A stretch of 64,000 nucleotides of DNA, taken from the NCBI GenBank assembly GCA_958510825.1, contig OY294044.1:87466895-87530894 (forward strand), given 5' to 3'. Each line of letters starts with the position of its first letter. The stretch's first letter is position 1. Under the pieces are notes generated by a model. That model searched no databases and was not told the origin of the DNA. It worked only from the letters and a program-made list of their open reading frames with translations. Below are positions 1 to 10,372 of the stretch, in pieces. The position numbers were made by a program, and so were the translations under genes. This DNA is from Brachypterus glaber (taxonomy: Eukaryota; Arthropoda; Insecta; Coleoptera; Kateretidae).

Positions 1-419
1 TATTAATAATACTGCTGGTAATAAAACAATAATTAAAAAAAAAATGATAAGGGATAGAAAAAAAACATTTTGAATTTTTACACAAAATTATAAGAGGTAT
101 GGTCAATCGTAAGCGAAACATTACATTATATTGTACTGATTACTTTTTATAAAATGCCCACCCTCAGCTTTCAACGAGGCTTTCAAGATCAACCAACTGG
201 TTACAGTTACTGTTCTCTTTGACAATACTTTTCAACTAAAGTTTTGTTTAGTGGAGGTGTTTCTTGTTAGCGTACATATTATAGAATTTCAACTAACTTT
301 TCCCCAATAAAAAATTATACAGTTTGTCCAAAAACTTCCCTGCGAAATGGAAACCCCAGATACCAGACGATTTTTTGTTGATTTATCCTAAATTACTTTA
401 ATCCAAAAATACTTCCTAA
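1..419. other. AT-rich DNA, no gene seen
   Basis: No coding potential or clear repeat structure is visible. An in-frame stop at 417-419 marks where the reading frame of the following LINE fragment ends on its 5' side. Confidence 0.5.
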
Positions 420-1308
420 GGGAGCTTCAATGCCTACATTGACGACCTTCATACTCTCCTGGCTAAAGCCCCTGCTGGATGCTTTCTTGGTGGCCTAAAA
501 GTCAACTGCATCAGCTACGCCGATGATATGGTCCTTCTTTGCCCCTCACTTCAAGGTCTACGTATGCTTATAAAAATATGTGAAGACTTTGCCAAATCAC
601 GTTCTCTTAAATACAATAGTAATAAGAGTAAAGTTTTAGTGTTCAAGTCCACAAATTATAGAGACCTCTGTGTTCCTCCTGTTTATTTAAATAACTCTGC
701 TGTTGAACGCGTGTTCGAAATCAAATACCTAGGTCACGTTATCAATGATATGCTAAGTGACAACTCTGACATTCAGCGTCACAAGAAAAACCTTTGTGCC
801 CGCGCAAACATGTTAGCTAGAAAATTCTCTAAGTGCTCTGTCGAGGTTAAGAACTCTCTTTTCAGGACATTTTGTTCTAACGCTTACTGTAGTGAAATTT
901 GGCTTGATCATACGGTGGCCTCGTGGCGAACTCTTCGCGTATGCTATAATGATGCATATCGCATTATCCATAGACTACCGCGCTATAGTAGTGCCTCGGA
1001 AATGTTTGCCTCTGCCCGAATTGATACCCTGGATGCTCTGAGACGCAAGTTGCTCGCCTCTTTTGTGAAGCGGCTACTCTCCAGTCCTAATGTTTTCCTA
1101 AAAGCGTTTGTATCTTCGGACTGCTTTTGGGTTTCTGCACAAATCGCCACTTGGCGACGCCTTTGTTTCTTACAAGTGACCTAATCATTTTATTTATTTA
1201 TAAATTATAATTATTTTGTTTTGCTTTATTTTTATTTTTAATCATTTTATTATTTTGTAGTATATGGCCATTGTGCTGTAATAAAATTATTATTAAATTA
1301 TTATTATA
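420..1308 (+). mobile_element. 5'-truncated LINE: reverse transcriptase C-terminal half
   Basis: An open frame from about 423 to the TAA at 1182-1184 reads like the palm and thumb of a non-LTR retrotransposon reverse transcriptase. It starts in FNAYIDDLHTLL, passes the catalytic YADD box (near 516-527), then NSNKSKVLVF and KYLGHVI, and continues into the thumb region. This enzyme copies its own RNA into DNA at a nicked target. Only the C-terminal half is left. The endonuclease and the finger motifs are missing, with a stop just upstream, which fits the usual 5' truncation. The 3' side is AT-rich and ends in an ATTATTATT-type tail near 1300. The coding part is more GC-rich than its surroundings. 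The clade (CR1/Jockey group) is a guess from motif style. No target duplication was found. Confidence 0.85.
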
Positions 1309-1853
1309 TATAGTTCTTTAAAGATAGTGCCTTCACGTCAACTTTTTTCAAATATCTCAAAAGAGGCGTCATTTGAAAATTTTAAACTTGGCACAGTAAC
1401 TAAGCTTCTTACACTTATATAGAAAAAAAAGTTGGACGCCAAAAGAAACCTGTCAGCCGACTTTTATTTTTTGCAGTGTTGAAAATTAGGTTTTTATAAT
1501 GTACGTTGACAAGCTAGGTCAGTTTGATTTTTTAAAATTTATAATATTTAACATAAACATCATAACTGACAATTCTTAATTATTTAAACAATGTTTAAAA
1601 TTTTTCTAAATTTTGATAACAATTTGTAACCTCAATAGAGGAGATCTATTTACGGTGGCCGATTTATCATACAGTTCTATCGGAAAGAAGTGAGACACTT
1701 AAAATTGTGTTCAAAATTTTAAGTGTCACTTTTTTATCAAATTTTAGAACGTTAGGGTTTTTTTTATAATATTAATGTGCTCTTGTTTAAAGTCGCTTTG
1801 ATGCACGGTTTTCGAGAAAAATATATTCAAGCTTTTTCTGCTTCATGTATATA
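1309..1853. other. AT-rich DNA, no gene seen
   Basis: Nothing coding is visible. A short hairpin lies near 1,690-1,735, where AAAATTTTAAGTGTC-like words face each other. Confidence 0.4.
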
Positions 1854-2123
1854 GGGGAAGGGACCCTAAGATGATGAATGTAAGCTTTGAGGATTTTATT
1901 TAAATCATTTTTTTTTTAATTTGGAAGGTGGTAATTTAATTAATAGTCTATCTAATTTTTATATTTTGTTTTAATTATTGATTTCCTTTAAAAAAAAATA
2001 ATAAAAAAATATAAAATTAGTCTTCTTACCACCAGAAGAGGGTATGTTGACGAGGGAAGAAACAAAAAAAAACCTTTATTAAAAAAAAATAATAATAAGA
2101 ATAAGAAAAATAGCTTAAAACTT

Positions 2124-2437
2124 GTTAGAATAATGAATGTTTGTTTGTTTAATCATTTAACGTCGTTTTTCGCTGCTATGGCCTAATTGACGGGACCGCC
2201 ATCTTTACGTGCCCTCCGAAGCACGGTCCTCAACAGAACTCGCATCCACCCTGAATGTGTTTACAGTTTACAGTTTCACCTGCAACCCACATTACAGATA
2301 GTCATCGTAGTTCCATCTACCGACTATTTACACCACTATACATCCATGCTCTATGTGGGACTCGAACCCACAATCTCAGTGTTGGCAGCCGGACGCACTA
2401 CCAACTGCGCCACCGAGATCGGCGTTAGAATAATGAA
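2124..2437. repeat. 14-bp target-site duplication of SINE
   Basis: GTTAGAATAATGAA occurs at 2124-2137 and again at 2424-2437, exactly bordering the SINE. This is direct evidence of retrotransposition by target-primed reverse transcription. Confidence 0.9.
2138..2423 (-). mobile_element. tRNA-derived SINE
   Basis: Read on the minus strand, the 5' end is tRNA-like. It has an A box TGGCGCAGTTGGTAGTGCG and a B box GGTTCGAGTCCC, so it should carry an internal RNA polymerase III promoter. The body follows, including a GTGCTTCGGAGGGCACG stretch and TGGCGGTCCCG, and the 3' end is a short (AAAC)n-type tail. It would rely on a LINE reverse transcriptase in trans. It is 286 bp and flanked by a 14-bp duplication. 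A 102-residue plus-strand ORF over it is an accident of the SINE sequence. Confidence 0.9.
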
Positions 2438-2739
2438 GGGTATTTTAATTTTTACAAAAATCACAAATCCAAATCTTTATTTTGGTTTCTTTTGAACTTA
2501 TTTCATTGCAGTAAGTATGGGCCCATTATATGCAGCTAAAGCATTAAAACCATGCCTCATTATCTTTACCAATGTCCTCGCATATTAGACAGTCCTTTTT
2601 ATTCGATATTTTGTATGTATATTATAGTATCGTCATCTTACCCGAATTTAGTTTTCGTCATCTTATACACTGATTTTATTTAAATAAAAATAATTATTGT
2701 TAAAAAATCTTAATTTGAAACTTAATTTAATTTAAGGTA

Positions 2740-2880
2740 AAAATGTTACGTAACACTTATAATTATAAACATAAAATGTTTATTGGATCACGTTTTTAAC
2801 AATGATCTAGGCCTAAAGAGACGCATTCCTTGCAAAAATGCCAAATTTTGCGTTACGTTATACTTGAACGTTCCCAAAGT
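2740..2880. mobile_element. GTTACGTAA-family MITE remnant
   Basis: GTTACGTAACACTTATA on the left and GCGTTACGTTATACTTGAACGTTCCC on the right are the ends of the same family as the elements at 29062, 52537 and 61446. The stretch at 2758-2833 matches 61356-61441 in opposite orientation. Confidence 0.55.
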
Positions 2881-3050
2881 TAGTACACTTAAAAATGTAA
2901 CAAATCACTGATTTAAACAAATATGGCTTCTACGTCGACAACTTTGTTTTGGAAAGAATAACACTAAAGCTATAGTCAGGCAGTTACCACATGCTTGTTA
3001 TAGACGATTCGTCATCTTACCCAATACGTTATCTTCGGGTCCCTTCCCCT

Positions 3051-3718
3051 GCACCATGATGAAAAAATAGAAATTTGTAGATTTCAGCATTATTAATTTT
3101 TTATACAATTTTTTAAGGTATTTGAAAAAAATTGACGTGACGCCATCTTCAAAGAGCACTTGGGTAGCATTTGGCACGAGAGTTTTTGAACACGCGGTAT
3201 ATTTATAGAGTACCATTACGGAACTTCCGTATCTACCTCAAAAACTTCCTTATGTCGAAAACAAAAACGGAACCCTTGAATCACTCGGTTGTCCGCCTGT
3301 CCAAACATCTGTTCGGTTCTCTTAGGAATTATATAACTTAAAAATATTAAATTTGGTATATATTGCCAAATTTCAGATTTCTGAGATAAACGGCTGTAAC
3401 GGACGAACAGAGGGACAACCGGTTTCAACCAAGCGATCATGTAGTGTTTCTGTTTTCCATTTTTGAGGTACCGTACCCTAAAAATAATTCTGCTTTGTAT
3501 CACAAAGTTTTAATATTAAATATTTATTTGTTTAAATTTTTTATAAATTTTAACGAGGCCCTTTACATCCTGCCCATGTATAAAAAATACTGTTCCTGAG
3601 TTCGTGAGGTGACTTCAAAAACGGTTTTACAAACAACAATCAGTATTGACGATATAAAGAATGTAACAAAAGAAGCTTATTGAATTTCAATGTGTACATA
3701 CGCCCATTAATATATATA
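3051..3718. other. Unresolved repeat-like stretch, no gene
   Basis: No convincing coding frame. Two short minus-strand ORFs have no recognisable content. Phrases such as TTGTCCGCCTGTCC and GGACAACCGG around 3,290-3,420 resemble the CTGTCTGTC-type stretches of other insect repeats, so this is probably transposon remnant. Confidence 0.35.
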
Positions 3719-4122
3719 TACCGGGTGTCAAAAGAAGTTTTGCCTACGAATTATCTCCGTAACTATAAAAGATAATGTCAAGTTTCAGAAATATTCCAAT
3801 ATGAACGTATGCCGTAGGATCGCCATTTTGTTTTTATGAAAAATGGTTCCTGTGGCGTCATCTTTAATGCAAATATCGACTTGTGATATATTAATGAAAA
3901 GATAATTTAAAGGCAAATCCAACAATGTAAACAAATATATAGGGCTCCATTTAAAAATCAAAAATTGGTATCACTTCCGCTTAGACCGGAAGTGATATTT
4001 TTTATAATGACCAATCCGAAATGGGGGTATTTATGGTTCATACAAGCTCTGTAAATTTTAAAAAGTTTTCTTTTATAGTTACGGAGGTAATTCGTAGGCA
4101 ATACTTCTTTTGACACCCGGTA
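3719..4122. mobile_element. Foldback MITE, TACCGGGTGTCAAAAGAAG ends, TA duplication
   Basis: The left arm from 3719 (CCGGGTGTCAAAAGAAG, then GCCTACGAATT and TCTCCGTAACTATAAAAGA) is mirrored by the right arm ending at 4122. TA lies on both sides, which suggests a Tc1/mariner-type MITE. The centre contains a smaller palindrome around CACTTCCG...CGGAAGTG (3971-3995). It has no coding capacity. Confidence 0.8.
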
Positions 4123-4251
4123 TATGTATATTTCATTTTGCTTTTTTGAATAAAATAACTAAACAAATAATGGTATATTACACATGTCTAGCTGCAGCTC
4201 TATAAAATAAAACACATTTTAAGGTACCTGGGTTCTGTCAAGGGATTCTAA

Positions 4252-4781
4252 ATCTACCTAATGCCTATTTACTAGCCTAATAACTAAAGACTTTCTACCA
4301 GAGATAATTATAATTGATCCTAAACTTGTAAAATAGAAAAATTAATTAGAATTTTGACAGATTACACAATTTGTTTGAAAATAGTATCCCATTATTTTCA
4401 AGGTTGCTGATTAAAAAAAATAAAATTCAAAATGGCGGATCCAATATGGCGTCGAAAATTTTAAAAATTACAATATTTGTTGCCGAAAATTAGTGATTAA
4501 GTATTTTTGAGGTCGCTGAAACCGAATCCGATGTTAAAAATTCAAAATTAAAATTTCGATGCCATGTTGGATCCGCCATTTTGAATTTTAAATTTTTAAC
4601 ATCGTATTCGGTTTCAGCAACCTCAAAAACCCTGGGATACCCATTTTCAAAAATATTGTGTAATTTGTCAAAGTTCTAATTCATTTGTTATTTAAATAAG
4701 TTTGAGATTAATTATCTCAAAAACGGTGTTTAGTAGAAAACTTTTAGTTATGAGACTAGTAACTAGGCATTAGGTAGACTT
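4252..4781. mobile_element. Foldback element with ~190-bp inverted arms
   Basis: CTACCTAATGCCT at 4254 is mirrored by AGGCATTAGGTAG ending near 4779. Matching inverted blocks continue inward (TACTAGCCTAATAACTAAA, TTGACA...ACACAAT, GGATCCGCCATTTTGAA). It is non-coding. Confidence 0.75.
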
Positions 4782-5325
4782 TTTTTTTAGTTTTATTACA
4801 GAGAGATTTTTTTGTGGAAGTTTTTGTATGAGTTGGAAAAATATTTTTTCTTCAGCCCATTCCTGACTGGTGAGATGTTAAAGTCCGCGAAAATGGTGGA
4901 TATAACCTAAAAAAATACTCGCTTCATTGACCGAACCTAATATATAGAGCGGTCCAAAAGTCACCCCCCTCCTTCCTATATTAACTTTTGAACAAGTTGA
5001 GATATCGACTTCAAATTTGGAACACTTAAATAAGAAAACCCAAACTATCTTTTTGTATATATTTGATATTTTCAGCTGTTAAAATGAGGGCAGGGGGCAT
5101 GGTGAGGGGGATTTTTTGAATGGAAACATTTTTTTTTGGGGTTTAAAATAGGATTGAAAATGGTTATTTCCGTTTAAATTTCTTTAAAAAAATCAAACAA
5201 TTTTTGAAAAATAATTGTTTTATGTTGCAAAAACGTAAATATAATCTTAACTAATTTTAGTCGATATAAATAAAAATTAAAAAAAAAACTTAAGAAGTCG
5301 AATTTTATTATTCCATCAATCTATT
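4782..5325. other. Repeat-derived DNA, no gene
   Basis: Begins with AT-rich DNA. From about 4,943 it holds a diverged copy of the GCGGTCCAAAAGTCACCCCC end found at 6113, followed by words also present near 6,300 and 24,300 (GAGATATCGACTTCAAAT, TATTTGATATTTTCAG). Confidence 0.5.
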
Positions 5326-5349
5326 TTCTAATCATCGTACAGAGTGATA

Positions 5350-5394
5350 TTGGTAGACTGACAGTTTCGGGCTGCTGGCCCTCTTCAGTACCAA
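5350..5394 (-). ncRNA. Hammerhead ribozyme, type I, copy 1
   Basis: Read 5'->3' on the minus strand the 45 bases fit the hammerhead core exactly. Stem I is UUGGUA pairing UACCAA (6 bp, no mismatch). The core is CUGAAGA. Stem II is GGGC / GCCC with loop CAGCA. Then comes GAA, and stem III ACU / AGU with loop GUC. Cleavage is predicted after C, between 5356 and 5355. All invariant positions of CUGANGA...GAA...UH are present. The very short stem III is typical of metazoan retroelement hammerheads, which often act as dimers. It would cut multimeric transcripts into 307-nt units. Confidence 0.9.
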
Positions 5395-5656
5395 GAGTCA
5401 ACTCTGCACGCTGATTAAGAAAACTTTTTAGGCTTTATTCGCAAACGGAATATAATCATTAGATTGATGTAGACTTATGCGCCATCTATTGCTAAATGTA
5501 GACAACTACTCATACCTCTCCTAGTCTGGAGACTTTGAATGGTAGCAAGTTAAAGACGTGTGTGCACATAGTACCACTAACGTGTGGTGAGACGTAGAAT
5601 TAGTAAGGACAGAAATTAAAAAAAAAAATTTTTTCTAATCATTGTACAGAGTGATA

Positions 5657-5701
5657 TTGGTAGACTGACAGTTTCGGGCTGTTGGCCCTCCTCAGTATCA
5701 A
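5657..5701 (-). ncRNA. Hammerhead ribozyme, type I, copy 2
   Basis: Same fold as copy 1, with core CUGAGGA, stem II GGGC / GCCC with loop CAACA, and stem III ACU / AGU. Stem I is UUGAUA against UACCAA, with one A-C mismatch. Predicted cleavage lies between 5663 and 5662, so cutting at both sites would release 5356-5662, a 307-nt RNA. Substitutions relative to copy 1 sit at the variable N7 position, in the loop and in one stem I pair. Confidence 0.87.
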
Positions 5702-5729
5702 GAGTCAACTCTGCACGCTGATTTTAGAA

Positions 5730-6112
5730 TTATTTAATTAACTTGTTAGGGTAGATAAACATGTGTACCAAATTTCAGCTCTCTAAGTTTATTTCAAGTG
5801 GGTGAAAAAGCATTTGGCAAAGAGGACAAATATACCTGTATGGAAGTGAAGTAATAGAAGGGTAAAAAAAACGTTAAAATACATTTTAAATATTGTTTTG
5901 AAAAAAGTTACAGAAATTCGAATACGGGATTCCTATAAGTGTATAAATTGGGATTTTTAGCGGTCAGCCACGTAGGCAAGTATTTTTATTTTGTAAAAAA
6001 CACATTTTTGCGTTCATTAAAACCTAGGTCATATTAACACGGGCTCACTCCCTCCAATTCTTGCGGACTGATTCTGCAATCACTTAAGTAGAGATCCTAT
6101 ATATATATATAT
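5730..6112. other. AT-rich DNA, no gene seen
   Basis: Nothing coding is visible. It ends in a short (TA)n run at about 6099-6115. Confidence 0.4.
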
Positions 6113-6240
6113 ATACAGTGCGGTCCAAAAGTCACCCCCCCCCCTTTTAGCTTTTGAACAAGTTGAGATATCGACTTCAAATTTAGAACTGGTTCAAAAG
6201 TTAAGAGGGGTGGGGGGGGTGACTTTTGGACCGCTCTGTA
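6113..6240. mobile_element. Short foldback MITE, CAGTGCGGTCCAAAAGTCACC ends
   Basis: Left arm GCGGTCCAAAAGTCACCCCC and right arm GGGGGTGACTTTTGGACCGC are inverted copies, closed by TACAG...CTGTA. It is 128 bp and non-coding. A relative starts near 4,943. Confidence 0.8.
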
Positions 6241-6473
6241 TCGTATGTACTAATGTGTTAAAATTATGTATCACACAGCACCCCTTTCTTTTTAAAATAT
6301 ATCCACTCATGCCCCCTTGCCTACATTTTAAGATCTGAAAATATCAAATATACGCGAAAAGATAGTTTCAGTTGTCTTATTAAAGGATTCCAAATTTAAA
6401 TCCAGATGTGGATCTCGGATCTCATTTTTTTTTTCTTGCTTTATAATATTTAGTTTCGAAAAAAATCTGTGTA

Positions 6474-7600
6474 GGGGAACAGGGGGCACAGTGAGTCATT
6501 GGGCACAATGAATCGTTGACTATAACACTACCAATATTAGTTTTAGAAATGCCGCTTTATAATGGCACGCTAAGAAGACGTTTCTCTAGATAAAGGGTCA
6601 GTTGCCGGCAAACCTGCGTGGCGTGTGTTGAAGCGAAGAGGTGGCTGCATAAAATAAATAATGAAAGTATTTTTTTTGTTAATCTGTTAATTTGGTATAT
6701 TTGTACTACTTTTACTTAAATTCCAGTGTAATTTGGCATTTTTATATTCTTTATTAACTCTTAAATAAGTGTGTTTACACAAATTTATCAGATATTTGGT
6801 ATGTTTTTTTATGTCCACTTTGAACTGGTCTGGTTACTGGGGGGACACAGTGAGTCAAAGACCGATTGGACTCAGTGGCTCATGATCCACTGTGCCTCAA
6901 CTATGAATAAATAAATGTTCCTGTAAATCTATAATTAAAATTATTGTAGGAATTTTGCTTTCCCATTTTGAAAATTTTTAAAATTTAGGAAAAAAAAATT
7001 TTTGCGTATTTTTGCGTTTTATGACGAGCGAGAACAATATTTGTTTACAAAAATTTGAAAACTTCATTATAAGGGTTTTTAATATTGTTGAAATCGAATC
7101 TGATAATAAAAAAATTCTAACTCCACTCCCGTAGGGGCGAGGTGGTAAATATTTTAAAATATTTTTCTTATATTCGTGAAAATTTGAATATAACCCCCAT
7201 TTGAGGTTGATAAAACTAAATCTTGAAATTATTTTTTTCCAAATCCACCCCCTTAGGGGTGGTGATAATTTTTTTAAAATTGGTTTATACAATATAAAAT
7301 CAATGTATACATTTAACATTGTTTTTCAGGGTCTTGATTTAGTTTATTTTGACTTTTGTTTTTTTTTTCTTAAGAGTTTCATTTTCAAGGTTTTGATTTA
7401 CCTACACTAATTAATTTTAAGTTTTGTTTTTTGTTACCAAAGAGTTTTATTTAAGTTTATTTAACTATGTAGGTATCTAAAATAAACATTTTTTTAAATT
7501 AATAAATTGACTCAATTTATTTAAATATCACGATTAACTTTACCCCATACTGACTCACTGTACCCCTTGCAGTGATTCACTGTACCCCGTACTGGGGGCT
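6474..7600. mobile_element. Non-autonomous element with repeated CACAGTGAGTCA words
   Basis: The left side has GGGGAACAGGGGGCACAGTG then AGTCATTGGGCACAATGAATC. The right side has CTGACTCACTGTACCCC, GATTCACTGTACCCC and GGGGGCTCAGTGAATCA. Further copies lie at about 6,841-6,900 in both orientations. It is about 1.1 kb with no transposase. It contains a copy of the GCTGAAA...GAATCTGATAATAA repeat (about 7,020-7,340) that is also arrayed at 13.4-14.5 kb. The right boundary is uncertain by some tens of bases. Confidence 0.6.
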
Positions 7601-8440
7601 CAGTGAATCAAATGACATACTGTCAAAAAAGTACTTGTAAAAAATCATGGTCTATTCATTTTTAATTTAAACCTGCAAATTATGTTAGCTTAATTATAGA
7701 ATAAATATTGCATAATTATAATAAATATAGCGACTAAAATAATAAATAAAGGCGTCAATCTAAGCTTGGTGTCATTTTAATTGCTATTCTAGCTGAATAT
7801 TCATTACAAAAATAAAAGTAAAAATGTCCCCGTTCTTACGAGACCCATTAAAAATGGAACACGTAATAAAAATGTATCTGGAAGCTTAGACAGATAAGAT
7901 AAGCCACTTTTTGCTAGTTAATATGCTCTTCGCAGTATTCAGCAGTCCTGAACAATTTTTATTTTTTTGACAACAACAGCGTTAGTAAAAAAAAATTACA
8001 TTGACGTGTAAAAAGGTCCACACCGCTGCCGTTACTCGATATTATCGAGCGACGAGAGTGGTCCATTTTTACTAAGGAAAATTAGAAAAATATAGCCCAG
8101 CTTTTTGGGCAGATTTTACAAGAAAAGCTTAGAAAAAAGTCTTAGCTACGGCTTGTTGATATCTAGTGATGCGTTATGACAAGCTGCGGCATTCCCATTT
8201 TTGGCAAAAAAAATAGTCTCGTTATTAGTTTAAAAGGCCCATTTTTAGCAAAATGGTTCAATTTTGATTTGTTTAAAAAATAATTTTGTGCCCAATATAT
8301 AAGGATAGGCACTTAGATACACAACTATACCTTATAAAACGCTGTGCCGCGGCATGCCGTCTTTCTGTATGTCACAAGTTTCAGCAAAACTTTTGTTCTA
8401 TTAGAGAAAAAACCTTATTATTTGCAAAAACAAATTAATT
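7601..8440. other. Non-coding DNA, no gene seen
   Basis: No supported frame. A small palindrome CTCGATATTATCGAG lies near 8,035-8,049. Confidence 0.4.
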
Positions 8441-8708
8441 ATGATGATATCCGCCCCGGATTTTTTTCAAATACCCCCCGTTTCGAAAAAATGATTTTTT
8501 TTAATTTTTTTCAAAAATTTTAAAATTCTCGAAAATGTGACATTGACGTGCAACAACATAAAAACTATTTAACCTACAGAACTGCGGTTTTCACCATTAA
8601 AAAAAATCATATTTTTTTCTATCAAATTGATATAAAGTGGATTTTTCATGTTATTATTTTACTATTAATGATATAAAGTGGAACATTCTATCACTAATGT
8701 TGTGAAGT

Positions 8709-8850
8709 GGTAAATTCGGTTATAGCCGAGCGGTTGATTATAACTTTTATTTGTTAACTTACTCAATTAGGTTGGCCATCCAATCTTCTATCGTATAGAT
8801 GAAGTATACCCGAGCGGAGAATATACTTAACCACCAGTTAACACTTTCAT
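8709..8850 (+). mobile_element. Possible tRNA-like SINE remnant
   Basis: GGTTATAGCCGAGCGGTTGATTATAAC resembles the 5' half (A box) of a Leu/Ser-type tRNA. A second ACCCGAGCGG follows at about 8,818. No clear B box was seen, so this is a weak call. Confidence 0.3.
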
Positions 8851-9374
8851 CACTTTATTAGGAAGCCGTAAGTTCCAGTGAGATGGCGCTTTGGAAACAG
8901 ATTAAAACAATAATTTCTTAAAAATAATATATTAAATAAATGTGATTAAATTCTTCAAGAACGTGAAATATCAATTCTTACTTCTAAGTTCTACTCCTAT
9001 GCAAAGTTCCTAAGTTCTAATTTTTATAATATAGTAGTTTGCCATTAAATACTTTTAAATTAAAACATTCTATGTTTGAAGTTGCAACTTTTCAACATAA
9101 TTTTCAGAGCCCAAATTATTGTCCACATTTCTCTTAGTGTAAATATTAAAACCGGTACGTATGTCTATAAATATTTTTACAAAATATTTTTCAAAGTTCA
9201 TTATCAACAAAATTTCTAACAGTGTAGATAGAAAATCGAACCGAATAAAATTCAAAAATATTTTAAGTGTTTAAACTATGATTCCAAAATCGCGTTATGA
9301 ATATTAACATATAAGTCCCAATAATTTTCAAAGTTCAAAACAAAAATATTATTTTTAATCAAAATTATTTTTAA

Positions 9375-9376
9375 TA

Positions 9377-9431
<55 letters not shown>
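9375..9431. repeat. (TA)n microsatellite
   Basis: An almost uninterrupted TA dinucleotide run of about 50 bp. Confidence 0.95.
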
Positions 9432-9432
<1 letters not shown>

Positions 9433-10372
9433 CTATATTCACCTTAAACCTACATTGCAATGGACACTACTTTTCACTGTTTACTTTTTAATTAACAAGA
9501 AGAAATATTTTTCAGGACTAATCATCTCTAAAATTTGGGCCCCCTTTTATTCTCTTTGAAAAGCGATAAATTAAAATGAGGCATATTTAGGTCATATAAG
9601 CTTATGTGTTTCTAGGTGGAGCTCGGGCGACAACATCTCAAATCCCCACTACCAGAGTATTCACGCTTGTTTTTAAGAACCAAAGATTATAGACTGTGTA
9701 TATTAAAATAAAATTATTTTCAAAACATTTTAAAATATGAAAAATATTTTAAGCATCATAACAAAATTTTATCAAATTAGTTTTGACAGTTTTTTGATTT
9801 TTCAAGCTGGCCGCGAAAAATGTTAAGGCCATTTTTCTCAAACACTCCATTTTCTATTTTTTTGAAACTTAGGATCAAGTACTAATTATGTGTACTTTTA
9901 ATTAAAAAAATCAAAAATAGTACTTTTTTGTTATTGTTAAGGCTGATTGAGTTATTGCACGTCAATGTTTGATTTTCGAGAATTTTAAAAATTTCGAAAA
10001 AAAAAATAAAAAAATCATATTTTCGAAACGGGGGGATTTTGAAAAAAAAACCGGTGGGCTACACATAAAAAAATAATCAGCCAAATCCCTGACCTGAGCC
10101 CTGCCTGAATCGGCGCGGATCTCATCTTATATAAAAAAATTTATAGAGAGAAAGAACTATTATTAGCAAAAGCAAATTATTTATATACAAAAAAGTCATA
10201 GAGACACTTTTCAAAAAATATATAAATAATAAAAGGAAAAGTCTGATAAACTATAATTTTTTTTGGAAAACGTTACTTTAATTAATTGATCATTTATACC
10301 AATTTTGAAAAAAATTCATTAATAATTATGTATAATTATAATTACACTGCTCTACACTCAAAAATTTGCCGA

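Larger units (their letters stand above)
1854..3050. mobile_element. 1.2-kb non-autonomous DNA element with AGGGGAAGGGACCC ends
   Basis: The left end AGGGGAAGGGACCC at 1854 is mirrored by GGGTCCCTTCCCCT ending at 3050. The word TCATCTTA(C/T) next to the ends recurs inside: ATGATGAA after the left end, GTCATCTTACCC near 2633, GTCATCTTATAC near 2659 and GTCATCTTACCC near 3011. There is no transposase. A SINE (2138-2423) and a second small element (about 2740-2880) are nested inside. Three other elements in the window share this plan of G-rich ends plus an internally repeated word (6474, 48096 and 56460). Confidence 0.6.
5326..5729 (-). mobile_element. Retrozyme-like or Penelope-like repeat: two ~97-bp direct repeats, each with a hammerhead ribozyme
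   Basis: A block running from TTCTAATCAT to CACGCTGATT appears twice, at about 5326-5424 and 5633-5729, with a 307-bp period. Each copy carries a hammerhead ribozyme on the minus strand. A run of A then T (about 5615-5635) ends the spacer. Dimers of a few-hundred-base unit with type I hammerheads are the known layout of animal retrozymes and of Penelope-like element terminal repeats. There is no reverse transcriptase here, so it is non-autonomous. No target duplication was identified. Confidence 0.8.
8441..10055. mobile_element. Large inverted-repeat element (about 1.6 kb)
   Basis: The left arm near 8,455-8,560 (CCCCCCGTTTCGAAAAAATGA, TTTCAAAAATTTTAAAATTC, TCGAAAA, TTGACGTGCAA) is mirrored at about 9,950-10,050 (TTGCACGTCAA, TTCGAGAATTTTAAAAATTTC, CGAAACGGGGGG). 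The interior is non-coding and includes a tRNA-like stretch and a (TA)n run. Outer edges are approximate. Confidence 0.6.

Noticed and set aside
2187..2495. 102-residue ORF
   Set aside because: It is the wrong-strand translation of a tRNA-derived SINE and its flank.
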